From Nostoc edaphicum CCNP1411 (lineage in GTDB: Bacteria > Cyanobacteriota > Cyanobacteriia > Cyanobacteriales > Nostocaceae), in assembly GCF_014023275.1 (NCBI RefSeq), contig NZ_CP054698.1, positions 7,587,001 through 7,651,000 on the forward strand: a stretch of DNA of 64,000 nucleotides. The letters run 5' to 3'. The notes beneath the pieces were generated by a model, which saw only the letters and a list, made by a program, of their open reading frames with translations, was not told the DNA's origin and searched no databases. The translations under genes and the position numbers were made by a program. Shown here piece by piece: positions 1 to 10,096 of this stretch (positions are counted from its first letter, which is position 1; each line of letters starts with the position of its first letter).

Positions 1-155
1 AATACTTTCTTAGTCAAAGCAGTACAGCCTTGAGAACCGTGTAATAAAGGCATGATTCCCTTCAATCCCATAAAGGCTAAAACTGCACCCACAGTTTGGC
101 TTTGCTTCAGGGGATTAACTGCAACTGATGTACTCGTAACACTAATAATCGCCAT
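1..155 (-). CDS. nifN: Nitrogenase cofactor scaffold NifN (5' end only, runs off the window)
   Basis: Only the first 51 codons are inside the window; the gene continues past position 1. The visible N-terminus begins MAIISV and contains the VNPLKQSQ motif followed by GLKGIMPLLHGSQGC, which is the start of NifN (the NifK-like half of the NifEN scaffold on which the nitrogenase cofactor is assembled). The ATG at 155-153 overlaps the nifE stop codon by one base (TGATG), so nifE and nifN are translationally coupled, as in other nif clusters. The Cys in the GSQGC motif is the conserved cluster-associated Cys of NifN. It cannot be told from 51 codons whether this is the main nifN or a vnfN-type paralogue; the neighbours suggest a secondary set. 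Confidence 0.88.
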   Translation of the reverse strand, partial: MAIISVTSTSVAVNPLKQSQTVGAVLAFMGLKGIMPLLHGSQGCTALTKKV

Positions 156-1564
156 CAAATTTCCTCCTGTTGAGAATTTCCTGCTTCCTCTACTCCTACT
201 TCCCACGGGGCTAGCTGGCATACTTGTTCCCACACAGGATTGTAAAAAGCAGCATACAATTCTCGTGCTACCTCTAAGATTCCTATATAGCCTGCATAGG
301 GATGGTTGCGTTCTTGATTAATATCTAGAAATGCAATCCTAGCTGTGAGAGAAGCGTCTTGATGGCGTTTATCAGCAATTAACATATCAGCTTGATTTTC
401 GTTAATTATCTGTAAAATTTCTTCAGAACTATTTTGCTCTAGAATTATGCCATCTTGACCCAGCAAACTTTTGAGTCTAATTTTATCCTCTTCAGTATTA
501 TTCTTAGTACTAATAGCAATAACTTCTATCCCCAATTTCTTTGCTGCAAAGATAATCAACCAACTCTTGAAACTTCCAATAGAAAGGATCATACGCTTAC
601 CTTGTAATCGGGTAATATACAGAGAGAGTTTTTCATCTATTGCAGCAGTTTCTTCTACAATTAGCTTTTCTGTACGTTCCTGCAAATCAGGATTATCCAA
701 CTTTGCAGCAATATTTCTTAAACACTGATTGATTGATTCTATACCATAGATAGACTCTTCAATATAGGGAATGCCATATTTTTTCTCCATGCTTTTTGCC
801 ATGTTAATTAGTGCTTTTGAGGAGAGCAGCACGTTAAGTTTAGCGCGATGGGCATAGCAAACTTCTTTATAGATAGCATCGCCTGTAATTTTTGCCAAAA
901 CTCTAATACCTAATTTCTCCAATAACGGTAGAACATTCCATATTGCACCTGCGATATTATGTTCACCAATTAGGTTGATGTCATCAGGTGTACTAGTGTT
1001 TGGTTCAGCTGTTCCAATAACGTGTTCCAGCATTGCTTCACCAGCAACACGGTTGCCCAAATTTTGGTTCCCAATGAATCCAGGACAATGTACAGGTATA
1101 GTGGGTATTCCTGTTTTCTCAGTGGCATTTTTGCAAACTCCCTCAATGTCATCCCCAATCAGGGCGGTGATGCAAGTGGAGTAAACAAATACCGCTGCCG
1201 GTTTGTAGCGTCTTGCTAATTCTAAAATGCCTTTGTACAGCTTTTTGGCTCCACCAAAGATGATATCGTTCTCATCGATGTCGCTGCTAAAACGTATCTT
1301 ATACAGCATCGAACCAGATGAAAGACTGCTGTAACTTCCCCAAATACTGGCAGCACAGCCACTTGGCCCGTGAACTACATGAGCAGCATCAGTGATTGGT
1401 ACTAGGGTGATCATTGCACTATCAAAAGCGCAACTTCCTTGAGTAGTTCCGGGTTGGGGTAATTGTGTGGAGGACTTTTTTTTCTTTTGTTTCTGCTGCT
1501 GAGGAGCATCTTCAGAATTGAAGTCACTGAACGAATCGTTAATTTTTCCTGGGGTGGGATTCAT
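155..1564 (-). CDS. nifE: Nitrogenase cofactor scaffold NifE, divergent
   Basis: 469 residues, matching the NifE family along its length (GKINDSF start, VPITDAAHVVHGP, VFVYSTCITALIGDD, CYAHRAKLNVL, FLDINQERNHPYAGY). With NifN it forms the scaffold that receives the NifB product and matures it before transfer to the catalytic protein. I place the start at the ATG at 1564; the frame opens five codons earlier with a TTG, which has no better support. The cluster-binding cysteines are present (Cys45, Cys70, Cys131 and the Cys of the CYAHRAK block). Several normally near-invariant loops differ: GCAASIWG where NifE usually has ACAGNSWG, IGSFKSW for TGGVKSW, and DKRHQDASLTARIAF for GGRNQYTALKARIPF. 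A Lys/Gln-rich linker lies at about residues 22-35. It is one base from nifN and about 560 bp downstream of nifH on the same strand. It could be a VnfE-like paralogue. Confidence 0.88.
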   Translation of the reverse strand: MNPTPGKINDSFSDFNSEDAPQQQKQKKKKSSTQLPQPGTTQGSCAFDSAMITLVPITDAAHVVHGPSGCAASIWGSYSSLSSGSMLYKIRFSSDIDENDIIFGGAKKLYKGILELARRYKPAAVFVYSTCITALIGDDIEGVCKNATEKTGIPTIPVHCPGFIGNQNLGNRVAGEAMLEHVIGTAEPNTSTPDDINLIGEHNIAGAIWNVLPLLEKLGIRVLAKITGDAIYKEVCYAHRAKLNVLLSSKALINMAKSMEKKYGIPYIEESIYGIESINQCLRNIAAKLDNPDLQERTEKLIVEETAAIDEKLSLYITRLQGKRMILSIGSFKSWLIIFAAKKLGIEVIAISTKNNTEEDKIRLKSLLGQDGIILEQNSSEEILQIINENQADMLIADKRHQDASLTARIAFLDINQERNHPYAGYIGILEVARELYAAFYNPVWEQVCQLAPWEVGVEEAGNSQQEEI

Positions 1565-2126
1565 TTTTTTTGGTGACAATAGGTAGAAGTTATTAGGTGT
1601 TAAGTGAATTTCAAAAGGCTTTCATAGGATTTTCATTTATTAACCATGTATCTAAAGGATGGAATAAAAGGGAATGAGAAAAGTAGTTTCCCATCCCCTA
1701 AAACATAAACACCAACTAGGTTAGAGAAGGAGAAAATAAAAACACGAACTAGACTATTAAAGTATTAATGTTGCTGTCTAGACCTTAATAGATTAGTGTT
1801 AGCACGGTGAATTTGAAACAAACAGAAGTTAAGATTGACTATTCGATTACCTCCATTTTAAAGTATTTTTCAGAAGTTCTGAGTTCTGAGTAAGAAGTAA
1901 TGAATCAGTAGTATTAACGAATCTTCCTACTCTCAGCCAAAGCAGTCGCTACTCGAAACTAATGTAATGCTTAGTCGGTCTAACTTTACTTTTTACTCAA
2001 TACAGAATAAACATTAGCTATGTTCTAACTTTATTCAGCACTAAGCACTGTTTCTGTGAGAGGGTGGGCAAAAATAGCCCACCTGATATTTACTCTGTGT
2101 TTAGCACCTGAGTCTAAACAACAACC
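1565..2126. other. nifH-nifE intergenic region (562 bp)
   Basis: No credible gene. On the minus strand this is the leader of nifE. It holds the stem-loop at 2063-2083 just after nifH and otherwise AT-rich sequence, with a short TTCTGAG direct repeat near 1875-1890. I see no clear RpoD-type or NtcA-type site by eye, so whether nifE-nifN are co-transcribed with nifH or have their own promoter here is open. Confidence 0.6.
2063..2083 (-). promoter_or_regulatory. Stem-loop downstream of nifH
   Basis: Perfect 7-bp stem (GGTGGGC / GCCCACC) around a 7-base AT-rich loop, starting 44 bases after the nifH stop. There is no run of T residues on the minus strand, so it fits an mRNA-processing or stabilising hairpin, as known after nifH in other nif operons, better than an intrinsic terminator. 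Confidence 0.6.
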
Positions 2127-3564
<1,438 letters not shown>

Positions 3565-4698
3565 CTAAACAGTCGCTACAACTTCCCCGATTTTGCTGAT
3601 ATCGTAACCGCCGAGAATTTCAAATTGGGAGTGAACCATTCGATGTCCCAAAGTACTGAGCAACTGCTGTACAGGTGCTTCTTCGAGATATTCCTTGAGA
3701 ATCACTAAATCATATCGTGACCGATGTAAAGGGATAAATCCCAGCCCAAAGGCGGTAGCTACAGATGCTGTACTCATACCTGCATCGGCAACTCCTCTGA
3801 CTACAGCTTGGGCAACATCTTGGTGACTTTTGAGTATATTGTCAAAGCCCTGAACAGCATCGAACGGTATCTGCTCTTTTTGGAGTGTTTGTTCCAAAAG
3901 CATCCGACTACCAGAACCGATTTCGCGGTTAACAATAGTCGCTCCCCCAGCAACTAAGTCGCTAACTGTTCTAATTCCCATTGGGTTCCCTGACTTCAAC
4001 AAAAGTCCCTCCTCCCAGACACCAAGGGTAATCAGAACTGCTTCCCTCCCAGCCAGAACATCTCGAACAAAGGGAGTATTATACTCACCAGTCTCAGAAT
4101 TGTACAAATGCATCCCAGCGATGTGCGCCTCACCTCTGCATAGACTGTGCAATGCCGCCATGCTGTTGGCGAAGTTATATTGGACTCGCAGTTGAGGATG
4201 CCAGCGTTCGGTGGCTCTTGCCCATAGTGAAATCACAGGGGCACAACCAGCAATCACAACGGTGTTATGAAGTGTGTCGAGATTATCGTCCAAAAGACGG
4301 ACTTGAACTTTATTTGTACCTGTTTGACTAGTGCCTTCACCATCAGCCGGAATCATATCTTGGCGAAAAGCATCCTTACCAATCAAGGGATAAGCTATCC
4401 ATTGTCCTCCGACACGAGCCACACTAACTCGTAGTTGCTGACCATTAGGAACGGGTTTGGCAAGAACTGCTTCAATTTCAGGTAAATCTCGCTCTAACCA
4501 GAATAGATCCTCTACTTGACAGCCAAGCGCTTTGGCCAAGCGAAGTGTTATGGCTACTGAAGGAGCATATAGTCCCGACTCTACACCACTAATAGTCTGA
4601 CGAGTCACACTAGCGATGTTAGCCAAATCTTGTTGGCTCATGCCTAAGCGAGTTCTAATGGACTTCAAGTTATTACGGAGATCACTATCCTGCTTCAT
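3565..4698 (-). CDS. XRE-family regulator with periplasmic-binding-protein-like sensor domain
   Basis: 377 residues. Residues about 9-65 are a Cro/CI-type helix-turn-helix (GMSQQDLANIASVTRQTISGVESG). The rest is a PBP-like domain of the kind found in molybdate/tungstate-responsive proteins (VNREIGSGSRMLLEQ, and GVADAGMSTASVATAFGLGF near the C-terminus). The family architecture is a one-component repressor or activator whose ligand is an oxyanion or small molecule. It sits upstream of, and on the same strand as, the orphan nifH. In Anabaena variabilis, vanadium-nitrogenase genes are repressed by molybdate-responsive VnfR proteins; a similar job here is inferred, not shown. The start at 4698 places the HTH at the usual distance from the N-terminus. 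Confidence 0.85.
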   Translation of the reverse strand: MKQDSDLRNNLKSIRTRLGMSQQDLANIASVTRQTISGVESGLYAPSVAITLRLAKALGCQVEDLFWLERDLPEIEAVLAKPVPNGQQLRVSVARVGGQWIAYPLIGKDAFRQDMIPADGEGTSQTGTNKVQVRLLDDNLDTLHNTVVIAGCAPVISLWARATERWHPQLRVQYNFANSMAALHSLCRGEAHIAGMHLYNSETGEYNTPFVRDVLAGREAVLITLGVWEEGLLLKSGNPMGIRTVSDLVAGGATIVNREIGSGSRMLLEQTLQKEQIPFDAVQGFDNILKSHQDVAQAVVRGVADAGMSTASVATAFGLGFIPLHRSRYDLVILKEYLEEAPVQQLLSTLGHRMVHSQFEILGGYDISKIGEVVATV

Positions 4699-5303
4699 TG
4701 GCTTTGTCTCTTAGTTTCAAAAAGCCGTAGCGGATTTAACTTGTATCTGCCAAGGCGAAAGTATGGTCTTTGAGTTTATATCATTTCTCTCTGACAACTT
4801 TTTGTGCTTTCGCTGTGTTGATTCCCTATATAAAAAGACTATCACAGAAATTGCAAGTTTGCTTGCCAAGCGCAAATTATTTTTGCGGGTGGTTACTTTG
4901 TAGGCACTTACCAGTAATAAAATGCCCCACCGTCGCTTTCGCCCCCAGGGCGAAAGCGAAAATCAGGTGGGTGATAGGCACACCGTCATCACCACTACTG
5001 CGATGATAGTAATGAACAACAGGCGATTGGATAACTGTCAAATTATCGTGTACGAATTGCTCGTCCTGTAACCAGACCATCCATGATAAATTTGGCGGCA
5101 ACAGCTACGTTATCGCTAGGGATTCAGGTGGCAGAGTATTGACATTCCCTAAACTTCATGAGTCTAGTGTTTTCTCATAAATCATTTAGGATTGCTATAG
5201 TAATGCTTTAATTTCAGCAACAGATGTTTGAAAGTGGGGTAAAGTTGCTAGACTTACATCTAAATTGGTATGCACTCGCTCATGTAAATAGTCAACCCTG
5301 CAA
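4699..5303. other. Gene-free stretch with a strong nested hairpin and decayed coding fragments
   Basis: No intact gene. At 4926-4971 there is a nested inverted repeat: a perfect 12-bp arm pair (4933-4944 / 4948-4959, containing CGCTTTCGCCC) inside a 6-bp outer pair (CCCACC / GGTGGG). On the minus strand two short open stretches without starts look like coding debris: about 5040-5115 (ending DGLVTGRAIRTR) and about 5205-5300 (ending TSVAEIKALL). I could not assign either to a family. Confidence 0.5.
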
Positions 5304-6419
5304 TTATTGGCATTTGGCGATATCTTCGTTAAAACTGCTGTCCCAAAGTTGTTTTACATCAACTTTTGTGGAAATTACACCCGCTTGAAAAAAGGTATCA
5401 GCAACCTTTTGCTGAGAAGCAATAGCTGCATCAGAAACAGGAAGTAATTCTTGACGACGTTGTTGTTGTCCTTGCTTGGCATCTTGATAAACGATGCCTT
5501 CATCAACATCAATGGTAGTTGCATAATTCTTCGACCATTGCTTAAGATGAGATTCCCGCCAAGCTTGGGATTTCTGCAAACGACAGAGAAAATCAGCAAT
5601 TACAACTTTTTTTTGTGGATCAGCGATCGCATTGGGTGAAGCAATAATTACGAAGTTACCACTCAAAATATCCTTTGCAGATTCTAGCACCCACGCCCCT
5701 TCTTTTTGGGCTTGGGGGATGGAGTAACCGTAGGTAGCCCAAGCATCAAGCTCACCTTTACGAAAAGCCGAAAGTCCATCGGGTATTGATAAAGGAATTG
5801 CATTGATATCCTTCATCGTCAGCCCCACTTTTTCCAACATCTTAATCAGGAAGTAGTGGGCAGTTGTAGCTTTAACGTAACCAAATTTCTTACCTTTAAG
5901 ATCAGCGATCGTTTTGGCAGTCGAGTTCTTGGGTACGAGTAGAACTTGACCAACCGTAGGCCCTTTGAGAGTTGCAATAATTTTTACAGATGCTTTCGAT
6001 TCAATCGCAAAAATCGGTGGAATTTCACTAGCTGAGGCCAGGTCAATCGCACCAGCATTGATTGCCTGTACCATCAAATTACCCCCAGTAAACTCAGTAA
6101 ATTGAGTTTTGTAAGAGAAATTATCTAGTTCAGCTAACTTTAAATTTAAGTCCCAGCCACCTTTATATTTAGCAACACGCAATTGAGTTATATTCGACAC
6201 TGCGATTTGGGATGGACTAGGATTAGCAGCGATAGTTGCCGGACTGTTAGACTTAACCTCTGAGCAAGCTGTTGTTGCTAGAGCTAACAAGCAACCCAGA
6301 GAGAAGAAAAAATTCTGCCGCAGCCAATTGGTAGACACGTTAATTTTTGGGTATAAAAATACAATGAAGAAAAATAACCACCAACTACAAGCTGTTAAGA
6401 AGAATCTGCGTCTATTCAT
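5304..6419 (-). CDS. ABC transporter substrate-binding protein, SsuA/sulfonate-like
   Basis: 371 residues. Matches the aliphatic sulfonate/taurine/nitrate binding-protein group: LRVAKYKGGWDLNLKLAE, TGGNLMVQAINAGAIDLASAS, LKGKKFGYVKATTAHYFLIKML, FRKGELDAWATYGYSIPQAQKEG. The N-terminus has an Arg-rich start (NRRRFF), a first hydrophobic segment at residues 11-22 and a second one ending at TTACS (about residues 38-53), where the Cys could be a lipidation site, although the lipobox is imperfect. The arrangement suggests a periplasmic or membrane-anchored protein. It is the last gene of a four-gene minus-strand operon with two sulfur-compound monooxygenases, which supports uptake of an organosulfur compound. 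No clear ribosome site precedes the ATG at 6419, so a later start is possible. Confidence 0.85.
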   Translation of the reverse strand: MNRRRFFLTACSWWLFFFIVFLYPKINVSTNWLRQNFFFSLGCLLALATTACSEVKSNSPATIAANPSPSQIAVSNITQLRVAKYKGGWDLNLKLAELDNFSYKTQFTEFTGGNLMVQAINAGAIDLASASEIPPIFAIESKASVKIIATLKGPTVGQVLLVPKNSTAKTIADLKGKKFGYVKATTAHYFLIKMLEKVGLTMKDINAIPLSIPDGLSAFRKGELDAWATYGYSIPQAQKEGAWVLESAKDILSGNFVIIASPNAIADPQKKVVIADFLCRLQKSQAWRESHLKQWSKNYATTIDVDEGIVYQDAKQGQQQRRQELLPVSDAAIASQQKVADTFFQAGVISTKVDVKQLWDSSFNEDIAKCQ

Positions 6420-6538
6420 AAAATTTTTAATTAGTGTAAATTTTAAATGATGAATGCTGAGACGCGATTAATCTTGATTGTACAAGAGCTAAGAGTCAAG
6501 AATTATATTTGTCTCTCTGCTCCTATGCCTGTTTTCGT

Positions 6539-7195
6539 TCAGCGTTTTCTCATTCGCTGTGCAATTAAATCACCTATAAATTGAATAATTTGTACTAGTG
6601 CAATCAAAACCACAATGGTAGAAAACATCACCCCTACATCGAAGCGTTGGTAGCCGTATTGAATTGCCAAATTACCTAATCCACCTCCACCGACAGCCCC
6701 GGCCATCGCGGAAGAGTTAAGCAAACTCACAATCAGAATCGTCATACCTAATATCAGTGAAGGCAAAGCTTCGGGAATCAATACTTTGAGAACGATTTGC
6801 CAATAATTGCACCCCATTGCTTGGGCAGCTTCTATTAATCCCTTATCAACTTCTAAAATGCTAGTTTCAGCAATACGACCAAAAAATGGAATGGCGGCAA
6901 GAGTTAGGGGAACTAAAGCGGCTGTGCTACCGATGGAAGTGCCAACAATTAGGCGTGTTAGTGGTGTTAAAACGACAAGCAAAATAATAAAAGGAAATGA
7001 GCGTCCAGTATTGACGATCGCACCCAGCACTTTATGTACTTGGGGAAAATCTAGCAAGTTTCCGGGGCCTGTCATCACTAGCAACAAGCCCAAAGGTAAG
7101 CCTAATACTATTGCAACCAGGGTAGATATACCCACCATGTAAAAAGTTTCACTGGTGGCTAGCAACAAGCTTTGGAGTAATTCTTGTCCTTGCAT
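6539..7195 (-). CDS. ABC transporter permease, MetI-like
   Basis: 218 residues, the normal size for MetI (D-methionine permease). At least five hydrophobic segments are visible, and the cytoplasmic EAA loop reads IEAAQAMGCNYWQIVLKVLIPEALP at about residues 120-145, the contact site for the ATPase. The conserved SLLNSSAMAGAVGGGGLGNLAIQYGY block is typical of methionine permeases. The start has an AGAGG ribosome site. It lies between the SfnG-like monooxygenase gene and the SsuA-like binding protein gene, so it probably moves an oxidised organosulfur compound or methionine derivative. Neither a MetN-type ATPase nor a MetQ-type lipoprotein gene is present in the window, so its partners are encoded elsewhere. 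Confidence 0.9.
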   Translation of the reverse strand: MQGQELLQSLLLATSETFYMVGISTLVAIVLGLPLGLLLVMTGPGNLLDFPQVHKVLGAIVNTGRSFPFIILLVVLTPLTRLIVGTSIGSTAALVPLTLAAIPFFGRIAETSILEVDKGLIEAAQAMGCNYWQIVLKVLIPEALPSLILGMTILIVSLLNSSAMAGAVGGGGLGNLAIQYGYQRFDVGVMFSTIVVLIALVQIIQFIGDLIAQRMRKR

Positions 7196-7242
7196 GGATG
7201 CACCTCTTAAACATAAGTTTTAGCGAATGGACTCAAATAAAC

Positions 7243-7281
7243 TTTGCGTTCCTCTGCGCTTACCTCTGTGTTCCTCTGCGT
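7243..7281. repeat. Imperfect TTCCTCTGCG direct repeat
   Basis: Two copies of a GCGTTCCTCTGCG-like unit separated by CTTACCTCTGT, lying directly after the stop of the monooxygenase gene. This is a dispersed repeat family common in Nostoc intergenic DNA. No function can be read from it. Confidence 0.6.
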
Positions 7282-8472
7282 TTAAAGTCTCAGTCCAGCC
7301 TGTTTCAGTAGTGGTAAAACGCGCTTACCGAAGAAATCGAGATCCGGCTCAAAATCGTAGAAGGCAAGCTGGAAGCCATCAACACCAGCTTTATTCAGCT
7401 GCAAAATTTGCTCGGTAATTTGTTCGGGTGAACCGATTAGCTGCACATTACCGCCGATCGCACTGCCAACACCATGACGCAGATTTCCCTTCTGATGCCC
7501 CCTCCAAGCATGTGCATCGCTGGTAACGCCAGAACGTCCAGCAATTGACTGATAATCGGCATGGTCGATTATCGCCTGAGCATATTCTTCTGCCTCTTTT
7601 TCAGTTTCACGCACGACAATAAGCGGATTTAGGAGAGTGCGGACTTGTCTACCATTAGCGATCGCTGATTGTTTGACACGGGCTGTATGGGCGGGTAACG
7701 ACGACAAGGCGCTTTCTATGTCACCGCCAGCCGGACTGGTGATAAATACGATATCAGAATGGCGACCTGCAAACTCGATGCCAGCATCCGAGCCAGTGGC
7801 GTTAACTAGGATGGGGCGACCATAAAGCGGGCGGGGACTGATGTAAGCATCCTTAAACTGCCAAGAACTCTGACTTTTGTAAGAAAAGTTCTCTGTTTCT
7901 GACCAGAGTCGTTTAAGGACGGTAACAAATTCATCAGCGAGTTCATAGCGGCGATCGTGTTCGATTTGGCTCCAACCGAACAGTTCATGCTCATAAGCCC
8001 GGTGTCCAGTGACAACATTAATTCCCCAGCGACCTTTAGAAATGTGGTCAAGTGTCGCACCAAATTTAGCCAGATGGATGGGATGCCAAGGCCCGTAGAG
8101 AACGTGAATTGTTGAGATTAATAGAATGCGTGAGGTAATACCAGCAAGGGAAGCAGTAGCAATGAAGGCATCTAAACCTGCTTCTGTGCGAGTTGGCCCT
8201 TGTCCGCCCTTCGGCTGCCATGTGGAATAGCCGAAAACCAGGTCGAAACCTAACTCCTCAGCCTTTTGAGTCAATTTGGCATTGTAATCAAACGACCAGT
8301 CTGTGGTACGCGGGAGGTTAGAAGAACTCCAACCACCGTGATGAATCGGTAAGAACAGCCCTAGCAGTACTGGTTGCCGGAGAGCTTGGGATAATGGGCT
8401 TTGGGGATAGTCTGTGGGACTAGCGATCGCCTCTTTACTTGCTCTCAAAAAAGTAGTGTCAATTGTACTCAT
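7282..8472 (-). CDS. FMN-dependent monooxygenase, SfnG/SsuD-like (LLM class)
   Basis: 396 residues of the bacterial-luciferase-like flavin monooxygenase class. Blocks supporting this are RTTDWSFDYNAKLTQKAEELGFDLVFGYST near the N-terminus, HPIHLAKFGATLDHISKGRWGINVVTGHRAYEHELFG, and NATGSDAGIEFAGRHSDIVF. The DWS-DYN motif and the general layout resemble dimethylsulfone monooxygenase SfnG and alkanesulfonate monooxygenase SsuD, which use FMNH2 and O2 to release sulfite or a sulfinate. The start is the ATG at 8472, preceded by a GAGAGGA ribosome site; the frame continues four codons upstream to a TTG that lies in this site. No flavin reductase (SsuE-type) is in the window. Second gene of the sulfur operon. 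The substrate is inferred from family and context. Confidence 0.88.
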   Translation of the reverse strand: MSTIDTTFLRASKEAIASPTDYPQSPLSQALRQPVLLGLFLPIHHGGWSSSNLPRTTDWSFDYNAKLTQKAEELGFDLVFGYSTWQPKGGQGPTRTEAGLDAFIATASLAGITSRILLISTIHVLYGPWHPIHLAKFGATLDHISKGRWGINVVTGHRAYEHELFGWSQIEHDRRYELADEFVTVLKRLWSETENFSYKSQSSWQFKDAYISPRPLYGRPILVNATGSDAGIEFAGRHSDIVFITSPAGGDIESALSSLPAHTARVKQSAIANGRQVRTLLNPLIVVRETEKEAEEYAQAIIDHADYQSIAGRSGVTSDAHAWRGHQKGNLRHGVGSAIGGNVQLIGSPEQITEQILQLNKAGVDGFQLAFYDFEPDLDFFGKRVLPLLKQAGLRL

Positions 8473-8541
8473 AGTTCCTCTCAACGGTTTCGCTTGGCTG
8501 CCAGATCCCCGACTTCTGATAAATACTCATAAACTGGTTTA

Positions 8542-9780
8542 TTAGAAGAATCCTCGTTGCGGCAATGGTATACCGTTGATCTCGTAGTTGCCGATCGCAC
8601 GAGCCTTAAAATGATTTGGATTGTGTGAGGACAAGGTGCGGGCGTTGCGCCAGTGACGATCAAAGTTGGAGCTTTTCTTTGTTGTGGAAGCCCCACCAAC
8701 TTCAAACAGCAAAGTGGCTGAACGTAGAGCCAAATCATCAACAATCAATTTGGCTTTGGATGCACTCAGAGAAGTTGCCAGTGCCGCAGCCGTTTCTGCC
8801 TCTTCACCCTGAGCTTGGGCAGCAGGGAGGCGATCGAGACCATCAGCTGCTGCTAAAACAATCGCTTCGGCAGCAAAGGCATTGGCGGCAATCTGCCCGA
8901 CAGTCTGCTGCAAGATTGGATCTTCTGAGGCTTGCTCGGATACAGCATGGTAGAAAGTCCGGGGCCGGGTACGGACAAGGGCTGTTGCATCGCGTAGAAC
9001 GCTGCGAATAATGCCAGCATTGATTGCTGTTAAAAATAATTGCGGGACGATGTTGTATGGCAGGTTGTCTTTGTCTGTATCTGTCTCAAAAATTACTTCA
9101 TCAGCCTCTACACTTACATTTTTAAATGTTGTCGTTCCAGTGCCTGTAAGCCTTTGACCAAAGCCGTCCCAGTCATCCACAAGGTCAATCCCTTCGCGGT
9201 TTGTAGGAATGAGTATAAACGCTTTAGTGCCATCGGGTACTAGCACACGCACGAAAATCAAGTCTGCATAAAGGCTGCCAGTGCTATAATACTTCGTCCC
9301 ATTTAGACGATAGCCATCACCATCAGGTGTTAATTTTGTATTCGCGACTTGACCACCACCAGATCGCTTAACTTCTAGTTCGGTTGAAGCAAGTCCAATA
9401 ATCGCGCCATCGACGACTGCTTTGAGCCAGCGACGATTCCTTTGGGTGCGCTCAGAACGCAAAATTCGCTCTGTAACAGAGAAATGATTCCGCACAATGT
9501 GAGCGACATTTGGATCGGCATCCCCTAAGCGAATCACGACCTCGAATAGTTCGCGTGCTGTGCTACCACCACCACCTTCGACAACGGGGATTCGCAATGC
9601 ACCCAACCGCGAACGCCGGATCAGTTCGACTACATCATAGGGAAGGATGCGATCGCGATCGCGCTCACTTGCCCCCAGAGCAATAAAATCGAAAAGCTGC
9701 TGGAGTTCTGGTGATTTGGCTGTTACCGGAGCCGAAAACTGGATTGTCGGATCTGCAAGTTTTTCTAGACTCTTAATCAT
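8542..9780 (-). CDS. Acyl-CoA-dehydrogenase-fold sulfur monooxygenase, SfnB/DszC-like
   Basis: 412 residues. An acyl-CoA-dehydrogenase-fold flavoprotein: LRIPVVEGGGGSTARELFEVVIRLGDADPNVAHIVRNH near the N-terminus, KYYSTGSLYADLIFVRV in the middle, and LRSATLLFEVGGASTTKKSSNFDRHWRNARTLSSHNP near the C-terminus. The last block is characteristic of the SfnB/DszC/DsoC group, which are reduced-flavin monooxygenases or sulfur-acquisition oxidoreductases rather than true acyl-CoA dehydrogenases. I chose the ATG at 9780 because GGAG lies 8 bases upstream; an ATG 16 codons earlier is weaker. First gene of the operon with the SfnG-like enzyme 69 bp downstream and the transporter genes after it. The reaction is probably oxidation of an organic sulfur compound for sulfur supply; the substrate is unknown. 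Confidence 0.88.
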   Translation of the reverse strand: MIKSLEKLADPTIQFSAPVTAKSPELQQLFDFIALGASERDRDRILPYDVVELIRRSRLGALRIPVVEGGGGSTARELFEVVIRLGDADPNVAHIVRNHFSVTERILRSERTQRNRRWLKAVVDGAIIGLASTELEVKRSGGGQVANTKLTPDGDGYRLNGTKYYSTGSLYADLIFVRVLVPDGTKAFILIPTNREGIDLVDDWDGFGQRLTGTGTTTFKNVSVEADEVIFETDTDKDNLPYNIVPQLFLTAINAGIIRSVLRDATALVRTRPRTFYHAVSEQASEDPILQQTVGQIAANAFAAEAIVLAAADGLDRLPAAQAQGEEAETAAALATSLSASKAKLIVDDLALRSATLLFEVGGASTTKKSSNFDRHWRNARTLSSHNPNHFKARAIGNYEINGIPLPQRGFF

Positions 9781-9823
9781 TGTTTCTATCTCCGAATATG
9801 GTGTGAAAAATCTATATTCCGAC

Positions 9824-9842
9824 GGCACAACTTTGGCACAAC
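9824..9842 (-). promoter_or_regulatory. Direct repeat GTTGTGCC x2 upstream of the sulfur operon
   Basis: On the minus strand GTTGTGCC occurs twice with an 11-bp period, one helical turn, about 45-65 bp before the start of the SfnB-like gene. A TATAGA hexamer follows closer to the gene. The arrangement fits a transcription-factor site overlapping the promoter, but no regulator is identified. Confidence 0.4.
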
Positions 9843-10096
9843 AAAATCAACGAATGTTTCCAGCCTTGAGGCGATCACGTCTGGTAACACATTCAAACCA
9901 CCGACTGTACCCGACAAAAAGCTTTGTAATGGTTTCAGGTGTATTTATGCTTTTTAATCTACTAAACAACTACCGAATTACCGTAGTTTACTATCCCAAA
10001 TTTTCCACAAGTTGTCAATCTTTTTTAACGTCTTTTTGCAATCAAGACTCAGGTTTGAAAGCGGAGGTGTTGAAGCGATAACTTAGTTAAGCTGCG

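Noticed and set aside
52..321. Plus-strand frame at the left edge
   Set aside because: Antisense to the nifE end and nifN start, both of which are clear.
5040..5300. Minus-strand coding-like fragments before the SsuA-like gene stop
   Set aside because: No starts, interrupted, and no recognisable family; mentioned as debris only.
9647..10081. Plus-strand frame of 144 codons over the start of the SfnB-like gene
   Set aside because: Lies mostly antisense to a well-supported gene; composition is not protein-like and no homology is recognised.
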